Source: Massariosphaeria phaeospora (Eukaryota; Ascomycota; Dothideomycetes; Pleosporales). From it: DNA of 64,000 nt. The DNA is taken from positions 434,001-498,000 of the forward strand of contig JAADJZ010000029.1 in the NCBI GenBank assembly GCA_011032825.1, in the 5' to 3' direction. The position numbers and the translations under genes are program-made. The first letter of the stretch is position 1. Each line of letters opens with the position of its first letter. Positions 44,787 through 55,971 of the stretch are shown here, in pieces. A model generated the notes under the pieces. That model worked only from the letters and a program-made list of their open reading frames with translations, did not search any database and had not been told where the DNA came from.

Positions 44787-47700
44787 CCGTGCTAACGCGC
44801 GTACAGTACCTGTGCGCTAGATAAGCTAGTACAGCTAATAAGCTACTTTAACTAAAATTAGCAACTGCAAAAATAAAGCTGTACAGCTACATATTAATTT
44901 AACTATTATAAAAATTTTTAGTGTATTACTATATAGAAGCTTGCGCATCTTTTGCACTATTTAAATTTTTGTAGTACTTTAATTTAGCAGCTTTGCGTAG
45001 TAGTTTTAGGTAAAAGCTGTAGTAGTAGAGATGCAGCATTAACACTACTTGCAGCACTTACAGCACAACGCTTTTTTGTAAATTTTGCTACAGCGCTGCG
45101 TAAAACTACTTGCTTGCTTTTGTTTAGTGTATTGCAAGATTTTTGTAAAGTTGCAGCGTTGCGTTGCTGCTTTTTAAGCGCGCGCGCAGCAGCTAGCTTT
45201 GCAGCCTTCGCTTTCTGCTTTTTATTAGCACGCTTTTTTGCAATTTGTTGCAGCGCTTTTGCTTTTTTGCTATTTGCTTTTTGTATAGTGTAGCTGCAGC
45301 TTTAAGCTCTTTTTAGTAAGTTTTCTAGAGTTTTCTTTACTTCTTTTTGTGTTATTTAACTGTTTTGCGCACTTAAGCTTTTTAGATTTTGCAAAAACTT
45401 TCTAGTACAGCGCTGCTATAGTACTTCTTGCGCTGCTGTAAGTCTAAAACTTTACTTTTCTTTTTATACTTTCGTTTAGTAGTAAGTGCTACGCAGAGGC
45501 TATTGTTTTTGTAGTAAAGTAGCTCGTTTTAAACCTGTAGAGAGTGTAATGTTTTAGCAAAGCATTTAGCTTTATCTTTTGCCTTATTTAGAACCGCAGC
45601 GTCTAGAATTTTTTGTATATTATTTCAACTATTTCTATTACTAAGCTTTTGCAGTTTTATATTTTTATTTTAATCTAAAGTAGTAGTGTTAAAGCGTTTG
45701 AGTATAACTTTTGCATTTATTAGCTACACGCTTGTAGCTTTAAAACTTTTTTGTATAGTTTCTCTTTTTATTGTAGTACTCTACGCTAACTAGAATATTA
45801 AAAAAAAGTTGCTTTTTTTAATGCTAATAAGCCTTTGCAATTAGTGTAGGTAGCAGTTAAGTTCTTGCGAGTAGTAATTTAAAAAAGAAAAAAATAATAC
45901 TACATTAAGCAGCTATAAAGTGTAAGTTAAATAAAAAAAAAAAATAGCTAGTAGAATTTTATTAGCGTTGCAAAAGTTTATAAACTTGCGCGTAAAGTAG
46001 CTGCTATAGTTGTTAACAAAAAAAAAGCGCTATTGCTAGCGCGCTTTTTGCTTTGTGTAGCGCTTAAATAGCTGCTTAAGCTAGGCTAATTCGATATCGT
46101 TATTTGTTTATTCTAAAGTTGAGTTAGCTATAAATACTTAGTGTTTTCTAGCTTTAACGTCGTTAACCTAGCTTAATTGCAAGCTAGCTTTTTTTTCGTA
46201 GATAAAAGCAAGCGGCAGCGCTTTACTATTAGCGCAAATACAAGCTAAAAGCGTAATCTATTTTCTATTGCTATTTTGTATAGCCGCCGTACGCAGTTTT
46301 GCCTGCTAAACTGCTTTAGAAAAAACGCGTTTTAAACGTGTAGTAATGGTAACAAAAAAGCTTTTTTTATTTATATTATAAGTGTTGCGCGCTTTAACGT
46401 TGTACTTTTGCATTTTCTTATGCAGTAGTTAAAAGTATAAGTTGTATTTCTTATGTAAGTTAGCTTAGTAACAATTGCAATTAATTTTAGTGCTTTATTT
46501 AGTAGTAAGCTTAGCTTTATAGCGATGTAGAAAGCGCAAAACCTACGCATGTAAAGCCTTTTATTTTGCAACTGCGCTAGCGAAATTTTGTACTATTTTT
46601 TTTGTTAGTAGCAAGCTTTGCTTTGTGCATTTTTTTATGTACTTTACAAGTTTCTACTTTTGTTGTAAGTTAAGTAGTTGCCGTTGTTTTAATACAGCTG
46701 TATAAAACTGCGTTTTGCTTTTATACCGTCGCAATAGTGTAGTACAATTAATACTAAACTGTTGCGCAACTTTGTAGTAAAAAAAAAATGTACTAGCTTT
46801 ACGCAATTTAATTGCTTTAATCGCAGCTTTAATTAAGTTTATGTTAGTAGAGATGCAACGCGTTAAAGTTAGAATAATGCATATGTTTTAATGCGAGGTA
46901 GCTTATTAGCTGTACTAGCTTATCTAGCGCACGAGCACTGTAATGCCTAGGTTCGCGTAATGCTCTACTAACTTTCAAAAACCGTCTTAACTACTTACTT
47001 TTAACACGCGATATCTTAACTACTATAGCTCTAATTAATAACGCAATTGTAGCGTTTAAATCGCAAAGTCCTAATGCAAAACTTTTTTTGCAGGCAATTT
47101 CCAATTAGTATAGTGTTAAGCAATTAACGCTAAAGTAGCGCGTACGAAGTGTAACACGCTTAAAACAAGTTAAAGCAGCTACTCAACAATACTTTAACTT
47201 ACAACAAAAGTTAGAGCTTTGCGCTTATATTAAAGACTTAACAAAGCAAAAGCTACCTTTTACGCAAGCTATAATTCAAAATTTTGCTAGCAAAGTAGCG
47301 AAAACGCGTGTTTTAAACGCCTAGGTAACGCGCTTTATTAACTAAAACAGCAACTATTTTATTTCTAAATAGACTTTTGGTATAGACGCTGTACGTTACT
47401 ACGCTAATTTAAAATTCAAATATAACCTATATTTCGAGCTTCTGCATAGTAAAATAGAGAAGTACAACGTTTTGCCCAAGAACACCTACAATATAAACAA
47501 AAAAAGCTTTATAATAAGTATAACTAAACGCTCTAAACAAGTGTTCTCACGACACTAATAAAAGCAAAAAAAAGTAACGTTAGCTTTTCAAAATAGCTTC
47601 TAAAAGTAGGTAACGCTTTTGGTAGCAGTTTGTGCTAATCGTAAAGTGTTACTGCTTAAGCTACTATACGCTTTAGCTAACAGCACATTACAATTAATAT

Positions 47701-49044
47701 AAGTAGCTAACATTTAAGCTAGTTAACACAACGTGTTTGTAAGCTCAACACTATTAGGTTAGAGCAATAACAACGTTAGTTTGGCATAGTTAAAGCAGGT
47801 ATTTAACTGCTATACAAAGAAAAAAGCTCGCTGTAAAAAAAACTACTACTTCTTTATCGTCGACAGCTATAGTAGTTACCTAACTAACAACTTTCTCAAC
47901 TACTGTTTTAACTACTAAATACTTTTTAGTGTTATGCTGCTTTATAGTACCTATACGCTTTAACTGCTTAATGTAGTAATATTTAAGTTTCTATTAAGCT
48001 TCTATACTAAAGCTTTTACTACCTACTTTTAACAAAGCTTCAAGCGAGTTCTAATACGTAAAGGCAACTTCTTTTTGCTATTTTAGAAAGCCTAGAGTGC
48101 TTCGTTCAAGAAAGCTACCGTACTTAAGTTTTTTAAAGCTACTAGTATTTGGCCTATAGATTAAGAGAAAATACTCAAACGCTTTACCAATAAAGCTTTG
48201 GATAGAGCTTTACGATCGTTAGCTTTTACCAATAAAAATTAAATCTATATAAAGCGCTTTGTACGAGCTGCAGTTACTAACACTAGCGCAAAAAAGTCGA
48301 AGCAGCTCTTTCAATTAGTACACTATTTTTATGTACAAAATAAGCTGCTTTACTATAAAAACTAGAGCTTGAAAACTGCCTTTACTACTTACAAGAAGTA
48401 CAAGAAAAAAAGCTTTGTTTTTAACTTCTAGCAGCGCAAGAAGTATTATAGTAGAGCTATTATGTAGTTGCCGTAGAAGATTTGAAAAGCAATAGCTCGT
48501 AAGGTAGTTAAGCAGCGTACGAAGAAAGAGCTAGAGTTGCAAAAAGCAAATACTAAGAAGCTTAAAGCAGCTGCTACTTTGTACAACAAAAAAATCGCGA
48601 AGAAAAAGCGTGTAGCGCGAAAGAAGCTCAAAGTTAAGCGCAATCGTAAGAAAGCTAAAAAAGCAGCTATCGCGGCAGCTAAAAAAGCAAAACTTAACAC
48701 TAGAAAAGAGCTTCAAACTGCTTAATTTAGTAAGCGCAAGGTTTTACAAGTATTTTTATTTAAGAATAAGTTTTAGAAACGTATGCGCGTTGCTGCAGCT
48801 TGCGCAGCGTTACCTAAAGCTGCACTAGCTGCTTTACTCAAGGTAAACTACTGCAGCCGCAGCATCAACGTTCTATTTAAATATAAATAAAACAAGTTGT
48901 ACAATAGCCTTATTACAATTGCTCTACTAAAGAATCTCGTAATAATAGCTATTGTACGTGTTGTTATAGGCTTAAGTTTGTAGTAGTAAGCATGTTAGTT
49001 AGTAAAGCATTACGCGAACCTAGGCATTACGCGCGTTAGCACGG
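44787..49044 (+). mobile_element. Element G: pogo/Fot-like transposon, TIR interrupted by element E
   Basis: The left TIR starts CCGTGCTAACGCGCG (44787-44801), is cut at TA 44802-44803 by element E, and resumes at 46941 with TAATGCCTAGGTTCGCG. The intact right TIR ends at 49044. Its own length is about 2119 bp. The plus-strand transposase is degraded; near the end a longer clean Lys-rich stretch (48537-48725) belongs to the basic C-terminal domain. CGCGTAATGC occurs twice at 17 bp in the reconstructed TIR. TA 44785-44786 is shared with element C and TA 49045-49046 with element F. Confidence 0.85.
44804..46940 (-). mobile_element. Element E: pogo/Fot-like transposon inserted in the TIR of G
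   Basis: Its TIRs of about 43 bp begin CAGTACCTGTGCGCTAG at 44804 and the inverse (CAGTGCTCGTGCGCTAG) at 46940. TA copies are at 44802-44803 and 46941-46942. Length is 2137 bp. The transposase lies on the minus strand and is heavily mutated. The TIR contains ATAAGCTA twice at 17 bp spacing. The insertion point is the TA inside the CGCGTAATGC motif of element G, a likely transposase-binding site, so this insertion probably disabled G even before RIP. Confidence 0.85.
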
Positions 49045-49046
49045 TA

Positions 49047-51146
49047 CCGTATTCGTGCGCGTAATGCGCTAGTTCGCGTAATGCGCTACTTTTATTAAAA
49101 TAGCTTAAGCATAAATAAAGCTATAGAGCTACCTATAATTAATATTATTACAAAATAATTAAGTAGAGTATTATATTAATACTTGCAATTAATTTGTACT
49201 ACTTATATTTATCTAGAAGCTTAACGCTGCGGCCGCGACGCGTTAGAATAGCTAGAGTAGCAAATACGCTCTCTAAAGCCTTCGCAGCATTTTTAGTATT
49301 AACGCTACGTTTGCAACGCTTTTTGCTTTGTAAAAATAGCTGCAAAGCTTTTTTCTTACTTTTTTATAAAAATTGTAAAGCTTTTGTAGCATTGCAAGCT
49401 TTTTTCTAGCAAGCGCGTTCTGCTGCATTTTCTGCTTTCTCTTTTTTTTTTGCTACCTTAGCTGCTTTCTGCGCTACACGCTTTTTTTTTGCAATTTTCT
49501 TTTTGTACAGCTTAGCTGCTTTTCTTAGCTCTGCTGTCTTTGCTTTTTAAAGTTGCTACTTTTAATTTTTTTACTTTTTAATTAACTAACGAACACGTGC
49601 TTCTTTTACTTTTTTTAGTAACTAAAAAATAGCTCTACTATAATACTCCTAGCGCTGTTGAAAGTTTAGAGATTTGCTTTTCTTTTTACGCTTTTTCTTA
49701 ATAGATAGAGCTTGCTTAAGCTTATTTATTTCATGCTTAAGTAAGTTATTTTGAATAGATAAGTAGTAAAGCAATTGAAAAAGCTTTTGTGTATTTTTAC
49801 TACTCTAATTACTTGCTATAAAGCGTACAAGCTTATTTATCTTTCTTCAATCATAATCGCTAAGTAATAATAAAAAGCTTTTTTTTAATTCTTAAGCTTT
49901 GGTAAATCTATTAAAAATAGAATTAGAATTAAGAAGTAATATGCCTATTGCTCTAAAAGAGCTAAAAATTGTTGATTCTTTAAAGAACGTTTTCTATGCT
50001 TTCTAGAATAGTAAGAAAAAGTTGCTTTTAGTAATAAAAAAAAAGCCTTAGCTTGTTTAAAAGTAGTTTGATAGTTTTACTAAGTAGGCAGTTGATAGAA
50101 GCTTGAATATTGCTACATTAAGTAGCTAAAGCGTATAAGTTAAATAAAAAAGTAAAATAGCAAAAAAAATCTTGTTTTAATTACAGTAGTTAATAAAATC
50201 TATAGTAATATAGAATCCGTAGCTATCTAGAATTAAAAGTTAATAAAACTGTTAAGTTTTTTGTTTTGTACAACGATTAAATACTTGCTTAAGCTAGGCT
50301 AGTCTAATATCGTTGTTCGTTTAGCTAGAAAGTAATAAAGTAATAAAAACTAAGTGTTTTTTTACTTAGATATTGTTTACTTAGCTTAATTAAATGCTTT
50401 TGTTAGCAGCTTTATAGATAAAGCTTAAAAGTAAAGCAAATCTATTAGCGCATATACATGCTAGAAGCGTAATCTATGCGCAATTACTATTCTAAAGTAA
50501 TACTCTAACTTTCTTGTTTTCTTACATTTGCTTACTAAATACTTTTTTAATCTACTAATAATACTAATTAGAAAGCTTTTTTTATCTATATTGTAGATAT
50601 AACGAGAATCTATTTAATATTGCTCAATCTTGCTATGTAGTAGATAAAAATAAAAGCAATATTTATTTTCTAAATTAGCTTTGTAGCGATTGCTGTCTAT
50701 TTTAGATGTCTATTATAAAATAAAGTAATTGCTTTGTTAGCTAATAAAGCAGGTAACCTAGCTTTTGCTAACTAGCTTTTTGGCTATTTTAAAAGCAAAA
50801 TTCTGTATTATTTTTTTTGTAGGTAGCGAGTGTTTTTTTGTAAGTTTTTTAATATATTGTATAAGCTTTTGCTTTTGTTGTAAACTAAGTTTTTGCTATT
50901 TAAAGTTCTTTGCCTTTAGAGCGCGCGTTATTTTTTAATGCTTTTAAGTTAACGTAGATTGTACAATACTATGCTTAGCAGCAATTTTTTTATAAAAAAA
51001 ATCTTTGCTAAGTTTTAAAAATTCTATTTTTTTAAGTGCGTTGTCTATTAGAGCTATATTAGTAGAATTATCGCGTGTTGAACTTCTGTTGTTTTTGATA
51101 AAAGTAGCGCATTACGCGAACTAGCGCATTACGCGCACGAACATAG
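49047..51146 (-). mobile_element. Element F: pogo/Fot-like transposon, full length (2100 bp)
   Basis: Complete, uninterrupted copy. The left end is CCGTATTCGTGCGCGTAATG (49047), and the inverse at the right reads CTATGTTCGTGCGCGTAATG (51146). TA flanks are at 49045-49046 and 51147-51148. The minus-strand transposase runs from about 51100 down to about 49190. It ends in a Lys/Ala-rich tail and a short frame identical in large part to one in element I. CGCGTAATGCGCTA occurs twice, 17 bp apart. It shares subfamily with element I and also resembles B internally. Confidence 0.85.
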
Positions 51147-51148
51147 TA

Positions 51149-51288
51149 CGTGTTAATAAACATTAGTATCGTTCCGCACTTGTAAAATAAACAAAACAGC
51201 TTGCAACGCGCTTACGTTTAATAGTGCATTGCATCTAGTAATATTGCTTTAGTAGCTTTAATATTTGTTTAACATAAAGCACTACGCA
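51149..51288. other. Unassigned 140 bp spacer between elements F and H
   Basis: AT-rich; not obviously part of either flanking element. It may be a relic of the older sequence into which they inserted. Confidence 0.4.
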
Positions 51289-51290
51289 TA

Positions 51291-53351
51291 CTATGCAAGT
51301 TAGGCTTGTGCTCTACTTAAGCTTGTGCTCTACTTTTACCAAAACAACATACTTATTTTATCTTCTTTAGCACATAATAACTCAACAACTATAGCACTAA
51401 TTAATAAAGCAATTGCAGATTTGAAATTGCACGAACAAGACGAAGATTTTAGTATCTAGAGTATTGCGAAAAAACATAGTGTTGAGTACTTAACGCTGCG
51501 GCGAAAGTAAACGGGCTAGACAAGCTCTTAGGCAGCTAAGTACGCTTCGCAACAAATACTTAGCTTACAACAAAAGAAAAAACTCGTATAGTATATTAGA
51601 GAGCTAACGGCTCGTAAGCTACTTTCTACAAAAGCAATAATACAAAATTTTGCGTCGAATATATTAAAACAACACGTTGGCAATAGCTAGGTTACGCGCT
51701 TTATCAACTGCAACCGCAACTATTTTATTTTTAAATAAAGCGCTAGCATGAACGTTGTACGCTACTAGGCTAACTTACAACGCAAGTACAAGTTGTACTT
51801 TAACTTTCTATATTACAAAATTGTTTAGTATAAAGTAAAGCCTTGTAATACTTACAATATAAATAAAAAAAGCTTTATAATTAGTGTTACAGAACGCTTA
51901 AAACGAGTGTTTAGTTAGCTTTAATAAGAGCAAAAGAAAGTCTAAGCAGCGCTTCAAAATAGCTTTTATATACTCGTTAGCTAACTGCACACTTTAAGCT
52001 TTATAAGTAGCTTAAATTAAAGCAAAAAAGCACAGCGTATTTGTAAGCTCCTTACTAATAGAATAAACGAATAATAACATTAGATTAGCCTAGTTAAAGC
52101 AGGTTTTCAACTGTAAAACGAAGCAAAAAGCACGTTTTAGCTAAGATTAGCGTTTTCTTATACTCAACGGCTACGGCAGCTACTTCTTAATAGACTTTAT
52201 TGAATACTGCGAAGCTTACAAAATACTGCTAGCTATGTTTCTCTCTTACTCGACTTATACGCTGCAGCTTTTTAACGTAGTTTATTTTAAACCTCTTAGC
52301 AGCAACTACTTCGCTAAGCTTACTAATTACCTTTTCAAAACGCAAAAGTTGCTAGCTGTTTAGAAAAGAAACTTCTTTTTGCTATTCTAGAGTGCCTAGA
52401 AGTTTACGTTTACGACAAAACTAGTTCTTAAAGCGTTTAAAGCTACTAGTATTGCTTCTATAAAAGCTAACGTTGTACTCAAGCGTTTTCGCAAACAGAA
52501 CTACGATAAGAGTAAAGCACGGCTTTTAGCTCTCTTTTTTAAAGACTAGAAGTAGATAGATCGTTTTATACGTGCTATAGTAAAGAATACTTTAGTAGAA
52601 ACCTCGCAAAAGCTCTCTCAAACGCTACACTAACTTTAGGTTCAAAACGAGGTACTACACTATAAAAACAGCGGCTTGAGAAATGCTTTTACTACCAAAA
52701 AGCAGCGCAAAAACGCTAGCAAACTTTTTGATTTGCAGCGTAAAGAAGAGTACTACGGTAGTGCTACTTTCTAGTTGCTTTCTAAGTTCAAGCGAGCACG
52801 TAAGCGTAAAGCAGAAAAGCAACACTAAAAGAAGCAAAAGAGGCTAGCAAAGTTAAATAAAAAAAAGCTTCAAGCTGCTGCTAAGCTCTTTAAAGAGTAA
52901 AAGAAAAAAAAGCGTTGTGTTGCGAAAGAAAGAGCTAAGAAAGTGCGAGATCGAATGAAAGCAAAACAAGTAGCTGCTTAAGAAGCTAAAAAAGCTATTT
53001 AAAACACTAGGCAAGCTTTTATAATTTTTTATAAAAGCAAGCGTAAAGCTTTAGAAGCACTTTTAGCAAAGTGCAAGCTAAAACGAGCTAAGAGTAGTAC
53101 TACAGCTCGTTTGTTGTTTCTAGAAGCTGCACTAGCACCTCTACTCAAAGTTAGCTCTTAAAGCCGCGCGATTACTTTCTTGCAAAAACTTAAATAGTAA
53201 AACTTATTCGTACGCCTCTACAGAGTAATAAAAACAATAAATCTTGCGATAATAGCTTGTACTGCTGTTGCAATAACTGCATTTTTGTAGTAGTAAGCAT
53301 GTTGTTTAGTAGAGCACAAGCTTAAGTAAAGCACAAGCTTAACTTGCATAG
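51291..53351 (+). mobile_element. Element H: pogo/Fot-like transposon, divergent TIR subfamily
   Basis: The left TIR begins CTATGCAAGTTAGGCTTGTG at 51291, mirrored at 53351, with TA copies at 51289-51290 and 53352-53353. Length is 2061 bp. The plus-strand transposase is complete in outline but full of stops. The TIR lacks the CCGTG start of A, C and G and carries GCTTGTGCTCTACT twice at 17 bp spacing, the same architecture with an unrelated motif. Confidence 0.85.
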
Positions 53352-53359
53352 TACTAGTA

Positions 53360-55460
53360 TCGTGTCTGTGCGCGTAATGCGCTAGTTCGCGTAATGCGCT
53401 ACTTTTATCAAAAACAACAGAAGTTTAACACGCGATAATTTTACTAATATAGCTCTAATAGACAACGCACTTAAAAAAATAGAATTTTTAAAACTTAGCA
53501 AAGATTTTTTTTATAAAAAAATTGCTGCTAAGCATAGTATTATACAATCTACGTTAACTTAAAAGCATTAAAAAATAACGCGCGCTCTAAAGGCAAAGAA
53601 CTTTAAATAGCAAAAACTTAGTTTACAACAAAAGCAAAAGCTTATACAATATATTAAAAAACTTACAAAAAAACACTCGCTACCTACAAAAAAAATAATA
53701 CAGAATTTTGCTTTTAAAATAGCTAAAAAGCTAGTTAGCAAAAGCTAGGTTACCTGCTTTATTAGCTAACAAAGCAATTACTTTATTTTATAATAGACAT
53801 CTAGAATAGACAGCAATTGCTACAAAGCTAATTTAGAAAATAAATATTGCTTTTATTTTCATCTACTACATAGCAAGATTGAGTAATATTAGATAAATTC
53901 TCGTTATATCTACAATATAGATAAAAAAAGCTTTCTAATTAGTATTATTAGTAGATTAAAAAAAGTATTTAGTAAGCAAATGTAAAAAAACAAGAAAGTT
54001 AAAGTATTACTCTAGAATAGTAATTGCGCATAGATTACGCTTCTAGCATGTATATGCGCTAATAAATCTGCTTTACTTCTAAGCTTTATCTATAAAGCTG
54101 CTAACAAAAGCATTTAATTAAGCTAGGTAGACGATATCTAGGCAGAAAAACACCTAGTTTTTATTACTTTATTACTTTCTAGCTAGATAAACAACGATAT
54201 TAAACTAGCTTAGCTTAAGCAAGTGTTTAATCGTTGTACAAAACAAAAAACCTAATAGTTTTATTAACTTTTAATCTTAGATAGCTACAGATTTTATATT
54301 ACTATAGATTTTATCAACTACTGTAATTAAAACAAAATTCTTTTTGCTATTCTACTTTTTTATTTAACTTATACGCTTTAGCTACTTAATGTAGCAATGT
54401 TTAAGCTTCTATTAACTGCTTACTTAGTAGAATTATCAAACTACTTTTAAATAAGCCAAAGTTTCTTTTTTATTACTAAAAGCAACTTTTTTTTACTATT
54501 CTAGAAGGCATAAAAGACGTTCTTTAAGAAATCAACAATTTTTAGCTCTTTTAGAGCAACAGGCATATTACTTTCTAATTTTAATTTTATTCTTAATAGA
54601 TTTACCAAAGCTTAAGAATTAAAAAAAAGCTTTTTATTATTACTTAGCGATTATAATTGGAGAAAGATAAATAAGCTTGTACGCTTTGTAGCAAGTAATT
54701 AGAGTAGTAAAAATATACAAAAGCTTTTTCAATCGCTTTACTACCTATCTATTCAAAATAACCTACTTAAGCATGAAATAAATAGGCTTAAGTAGGCTCT
54801 ATCTATTAAAAAAAAGCGTAAGAAAAAAAGCAAATCTCTAGACTTTCAACAGCGCTAGAAGTATTATAGTAAAGCTATTTTTTAGTTACTAAAAAAAGTA
54901 AAAGAAGCACGTGTTCGTTAGTTAATTAAAAAGTAAAAAAATTAAAAGTAGCAACTTTAAAAAGCAAAGATAGCAGAGCTAAAAAAAGCAGCTAAGCTGT
55001 ACAAAGAGAAAATTGCAAAAAAAAAGCGTGTAGCGCGGAAAGCAGCTAAGGTAGCAAAGAAAAAGAAAAAAGCAAAAAAAGCAGCAGAACGCGCTCGCTA
55101 GAAAGAAGCTTGCAACGCTACAAAAGCTTTACAATTTTTACAAAAAAGTAAAAAAAAAGCTTTGCAGCTATTTTTACAAAGCAAAAAGCGTTGCAAACGT
55201 AGCGTTAATACTAGAAATACTACAAAGGCTTTAGAGAGCGTATCTACTACTTTAGCTATTCTAACGCGTTGCGGCCGCAGCGTTAAGCTTCTAGATAAAT
55301 ATAAGTAGTACAAATTAATCTCAAGTATTAATATAATACTCTACTTAATTATTTTGTAATAATATTGATTATAGGTAGCTCTATAGCTTTATTTATGCTT
55401 AAGCTGTTTTGATAAGAGTAGCGCATTACGCGAACTAGCGCATTACGCGCACGGACATAG
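53360..55460 (+). mobile_element. Element I: pogo/Fot-like transposon, full length (2101 bp)
   Basis: TIRs TCGTGTCTGTGCGCGTAATG at 53360 and its inverse ending 55460, TA at 53358-53359 and 55461-55462. The plus-strand transposase is disrupted by stops. It is the same subfamily as element F in opposite orientation, with the doubled CGCGTAATGCGCTA motif. It is the last transposon of the block; only CTAG plus one TA separates it from element H. Confidence 0.85.
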
Positions 55461-55462
55461 TA

Positions 55463-55971
55463 CAAGCTAAACAAAAAAAGTTTTGCATCGTTACCTAGTG
55501 CAACTGTAAAGCTAAGAAAAAAGCACAATACTAAGCTTCTAGGCATTACTAGAACAGTAGATCTACTAAAACCAATTGTCTTTTCTATTTAATAACAATA
55601 GCTACTAGTATTGTAGCGTAGAGTTTCAAACGATTCGGCGAGTTCTAAAGTAGATAATAAAAGAAGCTACATTCTATAGCTAAGTTTAGCTAACATAGTT
55701 TTTGTATTACGTATTCGAGTACGTACATCTAGCACGCATATAACAAAGCTTTCTTTCGAGCTTATAAGTAAAGTAAATTGAAAATGCTACGCTTGCAATT
55801 GCGCTAATAGCTATCTAGCGTCCAAGACGCTTCTTTAGCAGAAGTGTTAAAAGAAACTAGTTGAGTAAGAGAATTACAACGCCTTTCGGCAAACATATGT
55901 ATAAAGCTGTTACTCGTGCTGTTAACAATTGTCAAAACTTTTTTTAATCTTTATAATTCTACACTTACGCT
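55463..55971. other. AT-rich flank upstream of the kinase pseudogene
   Basis: No transposon ends or gene recognised. RIP-like composition continues from the repeats into this sequence, which probably was the promoter of the kinase gene. Confidence 0.4.

Noticed and set aside
48537..48725. 62-codon Lys/Ala-rich frame
   Set aside because: It is the surviving basic C-terminal piece of the element G transposase, not an independent gene.
49194..49409. 71-codon frame with a near-identical copy at 55098-55313 on the other strand
   Set aside because: Both are antisense readings of the transposase C terminus in sister elements F and I.
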